Source: Streptomyces sp. NBC_01116 | Lineage (GTDB): Bacteria > Actinomycetota > Actinomycetes > Streptomycetales > Streptomycetaceae | Reading direction: 5' to 3' | NCBI RefSeq assembly: GCF_041435495.1 | Contig: NZ_CP108644.1 | Location: 6,743,501 to 6,807,500, forward strand | DNA: 64,000 nucleotides | The notes under the pieces: generated by a model | Seen by the model: the letters and a program-made list of their open reading frames with translations, nothing else | Told to the model about the DNA's origin: nothing | Databases searched by the model: none | Program-made: the position numbers and the translations under genes | Shown: positions 1 to 7,640 of the stretch, piece by piece | Numbering within the stretch: the first letter of the stretch is position 1 | Layout of the letters: each line of letters opens with the position of its first letter

Positions 1-1539
1 CGCCGGCCACGGCCCCCCGTGCACCATCGCGTGGCAGACCTCGACGCCGGTGGGCCAGCCGCCCCACAGAACACGGCCCGCCCGCTCCTCCAGCACCGGC
101 AGCAGAGCGATGGCCGTCGCCCGGTCGGCGTCGGTCGCGTGCAGGGTGGCCGTCAGCTGCCCCTCCAACTCCTCCAGCAGGGATCGGAGTTCGTCCGTCC
201 CCGACCAGCGCACGACGAGCCCGGCCGCGCCGAAGACCTCGCCGGAGAGGTCCTCGTGCGCGGTGTACGCGGCCGCGTCGCACGCCAGGACGACGGGGGC
301 CGGTGCGTACGGGCCGGCCCCGGCCGCGCCCCGGGCCACCTCCCGTACGCCCGGTACGGCCTCCCGCCGCCGTACGCCCTCGGTGTACGCGCGGGCGATG
401 TCCGGGGTGAGCATGACCTGCCCCTCCGCGGCCTTCACGGCCCGGGCCGCGGCCGAGAGGAAGGCGTCGCCCGCCGGTCCGGCCGGCAGCAGCAGGAGGC
501 CGGGGTTGGTGCAGAACTGGCCCGCGCCGGCCGTCAGCGACGCCACGTACGCGTCGGCCGCCCGCTCCGGTTCCGCGAGGGCCCCGTCGAGCATGATCAC
601 AGGATTGACCGCGGACATCTCGGCGTGGACCGGGACGGGCACGGGGCGCGACCTGGCGGCGGCGATCAGCGCCAGCCCGCCGGTCCGGGAGCCGGTGAAC
701 CCCACCGCGGTGATCCGCGGATCGCCGACCAGGGCGAGGCCGACGTCGTGCCCCCGGCCCACCAGCAGGGAGAACACCCCGGCCGGCATGCCGGTGCGCG
801 TGGCCGCGGCCGTGACGGCGCGGGCCACCGCCTCGCCGGTGCCCGGGTGCGCCGGATGCGCCTTGACCACCACGGGGCAGCCGGCGGCCAGCGCGGACGC
901 GGTGTCGCCGCCCGCGACCGAGAACGCCAGCGGGAAGTTGCTCGCCCCGAACACGGCCACCGGGCCGAGCGGGATCCGCCGGAGCCGTACGTCCGTGCCG
1001 GAGGGGCCGGAGTCGATCCGGGCACCGAGGGCCGCCCCGCTCCGGACCAGTTCGGCGAAGAGGCGCAACTGCATGCAGGTGCGCCCCCGTTCACCGGTCA
1101 GCCGGGCCGACGGGAGTCCGGTCTCCCGGGCGGCGAGTTCCAGCAGGGCGTCGCCGAGCGCCTCGATCTCCTCCGCGCAGGCGTCGAGGAAGGCCGCCCG
1201 CCGCTCGGGCGGCAGGGCGCGGAAGGCGCGGGCGTCCGCCGCGGCGAGCCGGGCCGCCTCGGCGACCTGTTCCGTCGAGGCGTCCCGGTGCGGAGGGCCG
1301 AACGGTTCGCCGGTCGCGGCGGTGACCGCGTACCAGGCGTCCCCGGTGCCGGGGACCTCGCGGCCTGCCAGGAGCGAGTGTCCGGTCAGGGGCGAGTGCC
1401 CGGTCAGGGGTGAGCTCCCGGTCGGAGGCGAGTTCCGGTCCAGGGGTGAGCTCCCGGCAAGGGGCGCGGGGCCGTTCAGGGGAGCGGGTCCGTTCGGGGA
1501 GGGGTCCCCGGGCAGAGAGGGGTTTCCGGTCGGGTTCAC
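1..1539 (-). CDS. alpha-ketoglutarate semialdehyde dehydrogenase (partial, C-terminus outside window)
   Basis: NADP-type aldehyde dehydrogenase that would oxidise alpha-ketoglutaric semialdehyde to alpha-ketoglutarate, the last step of 4-hydroxyproline breakdown. The frame is open from a GTG at 1539 to the window edge (513 codons). The AGGGAG ribosome site about 10 bases upstream decides the start. Visible family marks are the general-base Glu307 in AEMSAVNP and nucleophile Cys343 in GAGQFCTNPG, both in the form typical of the KGSADH subfamily. The first ~60 residues are not family-like: they are an imperfect hexapeptide repeat (P-L-T-G-H-S type). The gene is divergent from the hydroxyproline operon, which supports the substrate assignment. 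Another aldehyde substrate cannot be excluded from sequence alone. Confidence 0.85.
   Translation of the reverse strand, partial: MNPTGNPSLPGDPSPNGPAPLNGPAPLAGSSPLDRNSPPTGSSPLTGHSPLTGHSLLAGREVPGTGDAWYAVTAATGEPFGPPHRDASTEQVAEAARLAAADARAFRALPPERRAAFLDACAEEIEALGDALLELAARETGLPSARLTGERGRTCMQLRLFAELVRSGAALGARIDSGPSGTDVRLRRIPLGPVAVFGASNFPLAFSVAGGDTASALAAGCPVVVKAHPAHPGTGEAVARAVTAAATRTGMPAGVFSLLVGRGHDVGLALVGDPRITAVGFTGSRTGGLALIAAARSRPVPVPVHAEMSAVNPVIMLDGALAEPERAADAYVASLTAGAGQFCTNPGLLLLPAGPAGDAFLSAAARAVKAAEGQVMLTPDIARAYTEGVRRREAVPGVREVARGAAGAGPYAPAPVVLACDAAAYTAHEDLSGEVFGAAGLVVRWSGTDELRSLLEELEGQLTATLHATDADRATAIALLPVLEERAGRVLWGGWPTGVEVCHAMVHGGPWPA
1369..1500 (-). repeat. 18-bp imperfect tandem repeat coding the N-terminal extension of the dehydrogenase
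   Basis: Units of about 18 bases, of the type CCGGTCAGGGGCGAGTGC on the plus strand, repeat about seven times with drift. In the dehydrogenase frame they give P-L-x-G-x-x hexapeptides. The conserved enzyme fold begins only after this segment. Confidence 0.7.
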
Positions 1540-1619
1540 AGCGATGCGTCTCCCTGTGCGCGCCGGTGAGCGGCGCGCCGTCGTGGGGTGCCCGGGTGAA
1601 AGTCACCGGGGCGGTGGCG

Positions 1620-1647
1620 TTGTCCTCGGGTCGTCCGGATGTATAGC
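1620..1647 (+). promoter_or_regulatory. predicted promoter of hydroxyproline operon
   Basis: TTGTCC (1620-1625) and TATAGC (1642-1647) are separated by 16 bases, a fair match to a housekeeping promoter. Transcription would start near 1654, just ahead of the ATGTGACAT palindrome and about 30 bases before the first ATG. Confidence 0.5.
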
Positions 1648-1659
1648 CTAAGCAATGGC

Positions 1660-1668
1660 ATGTGACAT
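1660..1668. promoter_or_regulatory. putative GntR operator ATGTGACAT
   Basis: ATGT-G-ACAT is a perfect 4+1+4 palindrome of the NNGTNNACNN kind bound by FadR-subfamily GntR proteins. It lies just downstream of the predicted transcription start, where a bound repressor would block the operon. It is embedded in a longer dyad, GCAATG (1652-1657) with CATTGC (1666-1671). Related sites occur at 9437, 9848, 15996 and 20625. Confidence 0.6.
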
Positions 1669-1685
1669 TGCACTAAGGAGCGGTC

Positions 1686-2846
1686 ATGAAAGTCGTCGTC
1701 GTCGGAGCGGGCATCGTGGGCGCCGCGTGCGCGTTCCACGCCGCCGCGGCCGGGCTCGACGTCACGGTCCTCGACCGTGGTCCCGTCGGCGCGGGCACGA
1801 CCAGCCGGGGGGAGGGCAACATCCTTCTCTCCGACAAGGAGCCCGGCCCCGAACTGGAGCTGGCCCGGCTCAGCCGTGACCTCTGGGACGAGGCGGGCGA
1901 GGAACTCGGCCCGGACACCCTCGAACTGGAGGCCAAGGGCGGCCTGGTCGTCGCGAGCACGCCCGAAGCCCTCGGGGCCCTGCACGCGTTCGCCGCGCGC
2001 CAGGCGGCCGCGGGCGTCCGCACCGAGGCCGTCGAGCACGTCGGCGAACTCGAACCCCACAGCGCGCCCGGCCTCCCCGGCGGCGTCCACTACCCGCAGG
2101 ACGCCCAGGTGCAGCCCGTCCTCGCGGCGGCCGCGCTGCTGCGCGCCGCGGTCCGGCACGGCGCCCGTACCCGCACCGGCGAGGCCGCGTCCGCGGTCAC
2201 CGGGGCCGACGGCAGGATCACCGGAGTGCGCACCGCGGACGGCACGGTGCTGCCCGCCGACGCGGTGGTCAACGCCGCCGGGACCTGGGGCGGGGAGGTC
2301 GGCCGCCGGCTCGGCGCTCCCGTCGAGATCCTGCCCCGCCGGGGCTTCGTCCTCGTCACCGAGCCGCTGCCGCCGATGATCCGGCACAAGGTCTACTCCG
2401 CCGACTACGTGGCCAACGTCGCCTCCAGTGACGAGGGCCTGGAGACGTCGTGCGTCGTCGAGGGCACCCGCGGGGGCACGATCCTGATCGGCGCCAGCCG
2501 TGAACGCGTCGGCTTCGACACCTCGATGAACCCGGCCGTGGTGGCCACGCTCGCCGCCCGGGCCTGCCGCCTCTTCCCGTTCCTGCGCGGCGTCCACCTG
2601 ATCCGCGCCTACCGGGGCTTCAGGCCGTACTGCCCGGACCACCTGCCGGTCATCGGCCCCGACCCCCGCGTCCCCGGCGTCGTCCACGCGTGCGGCCACG
2701 AGGGCGCCGGCATCGGCCTCGCCCCCGGGACCGGCGCCCTGGTCACCGCCCAACTCCTCGGCCGCCCGTGGCGCGGCGCCGATCCGGCCGCCCACACCGG
2801 CCTCCTGCCCGACCGATTCCTCAACACCGGAGGTGTGCCCAAGTGA
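1686..2846 (+). CDS. FAD-dependent D-hydroxyproline dehydrogenase, DAO-family subunit
   Basis: A 386-residue glycine/D-amino-acid oxidase (DAO) fold protein. The N-terminal FAD motif VVVGAGIVGAACAFHAA starts near residue 4. The DAO C-terminal region contains YRGFRPYCPDHLPVIGP and a CGHEGAGIGLAPGTG loop. By gene context it is the substrate-oxidising subunit that turns cis-4-hydroxy-D-proline into pyrroline-4-hydroxy-2-carboxylate, passing electrons to the next two proteins. AAGGAG lies 5-6 bases before the ATG. Its stop overlaps the next GTG (GTGA), indicating translational coupling. Sarcosine or another D-amino acid is the main alternative substrate, but the neighbours argue for hydroxyproline. 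Confidence 0.85.
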   Translation: MKVVVVGAGIVGAACAFHAAAAGLDVTVLDRGPVGAGTTSRGEGNILLSDKEPGPELELARLSRDLWDEAGEELGPDTLELEAKGGLVVASTPEALGALHAFAARQAAAGVRTEAVEHVGELEPHSAPGLPGGVHYPQDAQVQPVLAAAALLRAAVRHGARTRTGEAASAVTGADGRITGVRTADGTVLPADAVVNAAGTWGGEVGRRLGAPVEILPRRGFVLVTEPLPPMIRHKVYSADYVANVASSDEGLETSCVVEGTRGGTILIGASRERVGFDTSMNPAVVATLAARACRLFPFLRGVHLIRAYRGFRPYCPDHLPVIGPDPRVPGVVHACGHEGAGIGLAPGTGALVTAQLLGRPWRGADPAAHTGLLPDRFLNTGGVPK

Positions 2847-3106
2847 CCGCAGTGACCGCGTTCACCGTGGACGGCGAACCCCTGCCGTTCCTACCGGGAC
2901 AGACCCTGGCCGCCGCGCTCGTCGCCTCGGGCCGGGTCGCCTGGCGGACCAACCGGGGCGGCCGACGTCCCCGGGGGATCTTCTGCGGCATCGGCGTCTG
3001 TTACGACTGCCTGGTGACCGTCGACGGAACGGGCGGGCAGCGCGCCTGCCTGGTCCAGGCCCGCGCGGGCATGGCCGTCACGACCGGGGAGGGCGACGAT
3101 GCGTGA
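2843..3106 (+). CDS. (2Fe-2S)-binding small subunit of D-hydroxyproline dehydrogenase
   Basis: An 87-residue ferredoxin-like protein. Cys48, Cys53 and Cys56 lie in CGIGVCYDC, with Cys69 in RACLVQ; together they form the usual plant-type [2Fe-2S] ligand set. Such proteins occur as the small electron-transfer subunit of heteromeric D-hydroxyproline and related amino-acid dehydrogenases. The GTG at 2843 overlaps the upstream stop by four bases, and the end overlaps the next ATG by eight, so stoichiometric production is likely. The length is normal for this subunit. Confidence 0.85.
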   Translation: MTAVTAFTVDGEPLPFLPGQTLAAALVASGRVAWRTNRGGRRPRGIFCGIGVCYDCLVTVDGTGGQRACLVQARAGMAVTTGEGDDA

Positions 3107-4616
3107 GCCCCGCGACGCCGTGGCGCCGAGCGGACCCCGTGACTCCGCGGTGGTGGACGGGCCCCGTGGCTCCGCGGTGGTGGACGGGCCTCGCGACCTC
3201 GTGGTGGTGGGCGCGGGACCGGCCGGCATGGCCGCCGCCGCCACCGCCCTGGACGGCGGTCTGCGGGTCGTTCTCGTCGACTCGGGCGCCGCCCCGGGCG
3301 GCCAGTTCTGGCGCCACCCCCCGCTCGCCGCACAGGAGGCCCTCCCGACCGCCGACCTGCACCACGGGCTGAGCACCTACCGGGCGCTGTGCGCCACCCT
3401 CTCCGCCCACGAGCGCACCGGACGGCTCACGCTGCTGCTGAACCACCACGTGTGGACCACGGCCCGGGACGAGGACGGCTTCACCGTCCACGCCATGGAC
3501 CGCAGTCGGGCGCCGGAGGAGCGGGCCGTCGTGCTGCGCGCCCCTGCCCTGCTCGTGGCGACCGGCGCCTACGACCGCCAACTCCCCTTCCCCGGCTGGG
3601 ACCTGCCCGGCGTGCTCACCGCCGGCGGGCTCCAGTCGCTGCTCAAGGGCGGGGGAGTCGTCGCCGGCCGCCGGGTGGTCCTCGGCGGCACGGGCCCCTT
3701 CCTGCTGCCGGTCGCCGCCGCCCTCGCCGCCCGCGGGGCGCACGTCGTCGCCGTCTGCGAGGCGGCGGCGCCCTCGGCCTGGCTGCGCCACCCCGCAGCC
3801 CTGCTGCGCAACCCCGCCAAGTGGGCCGAGGGCGCCCGGTACGCGGGCACCCTCGCCCGGCACGGCGTCCCGGTCCGCACCCGCACCGCGATCGTCGGCG
3901 CCGAGGGGGACGGGCGCGTCGCCGCCGTGCGCATCGCCTCCCTGAACGCCGACGGGCGCCCGCGCCCGGGCACGGAACGCCGGATCGAGACCGACACCGT
4001 GGGCGTCGGCTGGGGCTTCGTCCCCCAGCTCGACCTGCTGCTCCCGCTCGGCTGCGACCTCGCCGACGCGGGCGACGGCACCATGGCAGCCGCCGTCGAC
4101 GACGGACAGCGCACCACCGTGCCCGGGGTGTACACGGCGGGCGAGACCTGCGGCGTGGGCGGGGCCGCGCTCGCGGTGAGCGAGGGCCGCCTCGCCGCCG
4201 TCTCGGTGCTCACCGACCTCTCCGCCCCCGGCCGGCCCGGCACCCGCGGCCCGGCCGCGGAGCGCCGGGCGGTGGCCCGGCACCGCGCCTTCGCCCGGGC
4301 GATGGCACGGGCCCACCCCCTGCCCCCGGCCTGGCCCGCCTGGCTGACCCACGACACACCGGTCTGCCGGTGCGAAGAGGTCACCGCGGGGGCGGTCCGT
4401 TCCGCCCGCGCCCACGACTCGGCCGCCGACCACCGGCAGGTCAAACAGCTGACCCGGGCCGGTATGGGCTGGTGCCAGGGCCGCATGTGCGGGCCCGCCG
4501 TGCACTGCCTCGTGGCCCGCGACCAGCCGTACACCCCGGCCGAACGGCTGATCGCGACCCCCGTCACCCTCGGTGCGCTCGCCGACTCCGGCGAGCCCAC
4601 TCCCGACCACACCTGA
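3099..4616 (+). CDS. FAD/NAD-dependent oxidoreductase subunit with BFD-type [2Fe-2S] domain
   Basis: A 505-residue pyridine-nucleotide-disulfide-type flavoprotein. The FAD Rossmann motif VVVGAGPAGMAAAA begins near residue 33, and a second nucleotide-binding motif LGGTGPFLLPVAAAL near residue 192. The C-terminal BFD-like domain has Cys423 and Cys425 (CRCEE) and Cys459 and Cys464 (CQGRMC). This is the third component of the heteromeric D-hydroxyproline dehydrogenase. Residues 12-38 are three copies of a nine-residue unit (GPRDSAVVD-like), the third copy being the true beta-1 strand. The functional N-terminus may therefore be shorter than annotated. It ends 9 bases before the deaminase. Confidence 0.85.
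   Translation: MREPRDAVAPSGPRDSAVVDGPRGSAVVDGPRDLVVVGAGPAGMAAAATALDGGLRVVLVDSGAAPGGQFWRHPPLAAQEALPTADLHHGLSTYRALCATLSAHERTGRLTLLLNHHVWTTARDEDGFTVHAMDRSRAPEERAVVLRAPALLVATGAYDRQLPFPGWDLPGVLTAGGLQSLLKGGGVVAGRRVVLGGTGPFLLPVAAALAARGAHVVAVCEAAAPSAWLRHPAALLRNPAKWAEGARYAGTLARHGVPVRTRTAIVGAEGDGRVAAVRIASLNADGRPRPGTERRIETDTVGVGWGFVPQLDLLLPLGCDLADAGDGTMAAAVDDGQRTTVPGVYTAGETCGVGGAALAVSEGRLAAVSVLTDLSAPGRPGTRGPAAERRAVARHRAFARAMARAHPLPPAWPAWLTHDTPVCRCEEVTAGAVRSARAHDSAADHRQVKQLTRAGMGWCQGRMCGPAVHCLVARDQPYTPAERLIATPVTLGALADSGEPTPDHT
3132..3212 (+). repeat. 27-bp tandem triplication within the flavoprotein N-terminus
   Basis: Three consecutive 27-base units start at 3132, 3159 and 3186. Units 1 and 2 share CTCCGCGGTGGTGGAC exactly. 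Unit 3 is diverged and encodes the start of the Rossmann fold. The repeat is in frame and adds 18 residues upstream of the first beta strand. Confidence 0.75.
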
Positions 4617-4625
4617 GGAGTTCCC

Positions 4626-5540
4626 ATGGACCTGGACCGCACCTCCGCCCCCACCCGCATGCCCTGGCACGGAGTCATCGTCGCGACGAGCCTCCCGTTC
4701 GACCAGGACCTCGCCGTCGACCACGGCGCCTACGGGGACAACGTTGCCTGGCTCGCCGAACAGGGCCTGCACGGCGTCGCCCCGAACGGATCGCTGGGCG
4801 AGTACCAGACCCTGACGTACGAGGAGCGCGACCGCGTCGTGGAGACCGCCGTTGCGAACGCGCCGGAGGGCTTCACCGTGATGCCGGGCGTCGGAGCGTA
4901 CGGCGCGATCGAGGCGAGGCGGCACGCCCGGTTCGCCAAGGACGCCGGCTGCCAGGCCGTCATGTGCCTGCCGCCCAACGCCTACCGGGCCGACGACCGC
5001 GCCGTCCTGGAGCACTACGCGATGGTCGCCTCCGCCGGACTGCCCGTCACCGCCTACAACAACCCCATCGACACCAAGGTCGACCTGCGCCCGGAGCTGC
5101 TGGCCAAGCTGCACGCCGAGGGATTCATCGTGGGCGTGAAGGAGTTCTCCGGCGACGTCCGCCGGTGCTACGCCATCAACGAACTCGCCCCCGGGCTCGA
5201 CCTGATCATCGGCACCGACGACACCCTCCTGGAAGTCGGCGTCGCCGGCGCCAAGGGCTGGGTCGCCGGCTACCCCCAGGTCTTCCCGCGCGCCTGCCTC
5301 GACCTCTACAACGCCTCGCTGGCGAGCGATCTCGACACCGCGCTCCCGCTCTACCGGCAGCTCCACTCCGTACTGCGCTGGGACAGCAGGACCGAGTTCG
5401 TCCAGGCCATCAAGCTCGGCCAGGACATGATCGGCCGGACCGGCGGCGTCTGCCGTCCGCCCCGGCAGGCCCTGGACCCGGAGACCGAGGCCGTCGTCCG
5501 CGCCGCCACCCAGGCCCTCATCGACGCCGGGGTGAACTGA
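4626..5540 (+). CDS. pyrroline-4-hydroxy-2-carboxylate deaminase (DapA/NAL family)
   Basis: A 304-residue (beta/alpha)8 aldolase-type protein. Schiff-base Lys172 lies in VGVKEFSGD and the catalytic Tyr144 in TAYNNP. An N-terminal phosphate/carboxylate loop (PNGSLGEY) replaces the GTTGE of classical dihydrodipicolinate synthase. In hydroxyproline operons this family converts delta1-pyrroline-4-hydroxy-2-carboxylate to alpha-ketoglutaric semialdehyde with loss of ammonia. A GAGGAG ribosome site precedes the ATG. Biosynthetic DapA is unlikely given the operon and the altered loop. Confidence 0.88.
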   Translation: MDLDRTSAPTRMPWHGVIVATSLPFDQDLAVDHGAYGDNVAWLAEQGLHGVAPNGSLGEYQTLTYEERDRVVETAVANAPEGFTVMPGVGAYGAIEARRHARFAKDAGCQAVMCLPPNAYRADDRAVLEHYAMVASAGLPVTAYNNPIDTKVDLRPELLAKLHAEGFIVGVKEFSGDVRRCYAINELAPGLDLIIGTDDTLLEVGVAGAKGWVAGYPQVFPRACLDLYNASLASDLDTALPLYRQLHSVLRWDSRTEFVQAIKLGQDMIGRTGGVCRPPRQALDPETEAVVRAATQALIDAGVN

Positions 5541-5541
5541 C

Positions 5542-6543
5542 GTGCGCAGCAAGGTCTGTTACCACGCGGTCGACTCACACACCGAGGGCATGCCGACCCG
5601 GGTCGTCACCGGGGGTGTGGGGGTCCTGCCCGGCGCCACGATGGCCGAACGCCGGCAGCGGTTCCTGGCGGAGCGCGACGGGCTGCGCACCCTGCTCATG
5701 TGCGAGCCGCGCGGGCACGGGGCCATGTCCGGAGCGATCCTCCAGCCCCCGACCCGGCCGGACGCCGACTTCGGCGTGCTGTTCATCGAGGTCTCCGGCT
5801 GCCTGCCCATGTGCGGCCACGGAACCATCGGCGTCGCGACGGTCCTCGTGGAGACGGGCATGGTCGAGGCGGTCGAACCGGAGACCGTCATCCGCCTCGA
5901 CACCCCCGCCGGCCTCGTCACGGCACGGGTCGCCGTGCGCGACGGCCGCGCCGAGTCCGTCACCCTGGAGAACGTCGCCTCCTACAGCCACGCGCTCGAC
6001 CAGGTCGTCGAGGTCGAGGGGTTCGGCCCGGTCCGCTACGACATGGCGTACGGCGGCAACTTCTACGCCCTCGTGCGCACCGAGGACCTCGGCATCCCCT
6101 TCGACCGGGCGGAGAAGGGCCGACTGCTGGAGGCGGGCCTGGCCGTCATGGGGGCGATCAACGAGCGGAACCCGGTGGTCCATCCGGAGAACCCCGCGAT
6201 CGACGTCTGCCACCACGTCTATCTGGAGGCGCCCGGCTCGACCGCCGAGCACTCGCGGCACGCCATGGCCATCCACCCCGGCTGGTTCGACCGCTCGCCC
6301 TGCGGGACGGGAACCAGCGCCCGGATGGCCCAACTGCACGCGCGGGGACTGCTGAGGACCGGGCAGGACTTCGTCAACGAGTCCTTCATCGGCTCCCGCT
6401 TCATCGGCCGGATCCTGGCGGAGACCACGGTCGGCGGCAGGCCCGCCGTCCTGCCGTCCGTCACCGGCCGCGCCTGGATCACCGGGACCGCGCAGTACCT
6501 GCTCGACCCCACGGACCCCTACCCGACGGGATTCACCGTATGA
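5542..6543 (+). CDS. 4-hydroxyproline 2-epimerase (proline racemase family)
   Basis: A 333-residue proline-racemase-family enzyme carrying both catalytic cysteines, Cys91 in MCGHGTIG and Cys254 in DRSPCGTGTSA. It also has the N-terminal DSHTEGMPTRVV signature of 4-hydroxyproline epimerases. It would interconvert trans-4-hydroxy-L-proline and cis-4-hydroxy-D-proline, feeding the dehydrogenase encoded upstream. The GTG start sits one base after the deaminase stop, and the stop overlaps the next ATG. Length is typical. Confidence 0.9.
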   Translation: MRSKVCYHAVDSHTEGMPTRVVTGGVGVLPGATMAERRQRFLAERDGLRTLLMCEPRGHGAMSGAILQPPTRPDADFGVLFIEVSGCLPMCGHGTIGVATVLVETGMVEAVEPETVIRLDTPAGLVTARVAVRDGRAESVTLENVASYSHALDQVVEVEGFGPVRYDMAYGGNFYALVRTEDLGIPFDRAEKGRLLEAGLAVMGAINERNPVVHPENPAIDVCHHVYLEAPGSTAEHSRHAMAIHPGWFDRSPCGTGTSARMAQLHARGLLRTGQDFVNESFIGSRFIGRILAETTVGGRPAVLPSVTGRAWITGTAQYLLDPTDPYPTGFTV

Positions 6544-7640
6544 CCTCCGATCCGTCCGCCGTGCAGACCGCTCCGGCGTACACCGGGCCGGACCGGACGG
6601 CGTACACCGGGCCGATCGACACGGTCGACTGGCACACCGGGGGCGAACCCTTCCGGATCGTGCCCGAGTCCCCGTCGGCCGTGACCGGGCACGGGCCCAC
6701 CGTCGCCGAGCGCCGCACGGCCGCCGTCGCCGACGCCGGGGTGCAGTGGACCCGGGCCCTGCTGTGCGGCGAGCCGCGCGGCCACGCCGACATGTACGGG
6801 GCCTTCCTGGTGCCGCCGGACGACGCCGGGGCCCACCTCGGCGCCCTCTTCTGGCACAAGGACGGCTTCTCCACCGCCTGCGGCCACGGCACGATCGCCC
6901 TCGGCGCCTGGGCGGTCGCCACCGGCCTGGTCCCGGCGCCGGCCGACGGCACGACGGACGTCGTCGTCGACGTCCCCTCCGGCCGCGTCACGGCGAGCGT
7001 GCGCACGGCCGGCGGCCGGGTCGCGGACGTGACGTTCGTCAACGTCCCCGGCCATGTCCACGCGCGCGGCGTCGAGGTGGCCACCTCGTGGGGGACCGTC
7101 ACCGTCGACATCGCGTACGGCGGCGCCATGTACGCCGTCCTCCCGGTCCACCGGCTCGGCCTGCGGGTCCGGCCGCGGGACGTCACCGCGCTCGTCGCGG
7201 CCGGCCGCGAGATCCGCGACGCGCTGAACGCCGCCCGCGCCGCCGAACACCCCGAGGACGCCCGGCTGTCCGGCGTCTACGGGACCGTGTTCACCGAGGA
7301 GGCCGGCGCCCCGGTCGAACGGCCCGACGGCACCTGGCTGCTGCACCACCGCAACGTCACGGTGTTCGCGGACGGCCAGGTCGACCGCTCCCCCTGCGGC
7401 TCGGGCACCGCGGCCCTGGTCGCGCTCCTCGCCGACGCCGGGGAACTGCGCCTCGGCGACGAGTTGCGGCACGAATCCGTGGTGGGCTCCGTCTTCCGCG
7501 CCCGGATCGAGCGGCCGACGACGGTCCACGGCCTGTCCGCGGTCGTGCCGGCCGTGACGGGCACCGCGTACGCCACCGGGACCAGCCGCTTCACCGTCGA
7601 CCCCGACGACGCCCTCGCACCCGGGTTCGTGCTGCGATGA
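6540..7640 (+). CDS. trans-3-hydroxy-L-proline dehydratase-like protein (proline racemase family)
   Basis: A second, divergent proline-racemase-family protein (366 residues). DWHTGGEPFRIV, EPRGHADMYGAFLV and VFADGQVDRSP resemble the trans-3-hydroxyproline dehydratase branch, including the human enzyme. Unlike the usual dehydratase, which has Thr at the second acid/base position, this protein keeps Cys at both sites: Cys114 (ACGHGT) and Cys286 (SPCGSGT). It directly precedes a ketimine reductase, and together they fit trans-3-hydroxy-L-proline to pyrroline-2-carboxylate to L-proline. An epimerase or racemase role is the alternative. Start: ATG overlapping the upstream stop (ATGA). Confidence 0.72.
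   Translation: MTSDPSAVQTAPAYTGPDRTAYTGPIDTVDWHTGGEPFRIVPESPSAVTGHGPTVAERRTAAVADAGVQWTRALLCGEPRGHADMYGAFLVPPDDAGAHLGALFWHKDGFSTACGHGTIALGAWAVATGLVPAPADGTTDVVVDVPSGRVTASVRTAGGRVADVTFVNVPGHVHARGVEVATSWGTVTVDIAYGGAMYAVLPVHRLGLRVRPRDVTALVAAGREIRDALNAARAAEHPEDARLSGVYGTVFTEEAGAPVERPDGTWLLHHRNVTVFADGQVDRSPCGSGTAALVALLADAGELRLGDELRHESVVGSVFRARIERPTTVHGLSAVVPAVTGTAYATGTSRFTVDPDDALAPGFVLR

Noticed and set aside
3389..6355. A 988-codon open frame across the flavoprotein, deaminase and epimerase genes
   Set aside because: It lies in another frame of three clear genes, is Arg/Pro/His-rich as high-GC shadow frames are, and has no domain.
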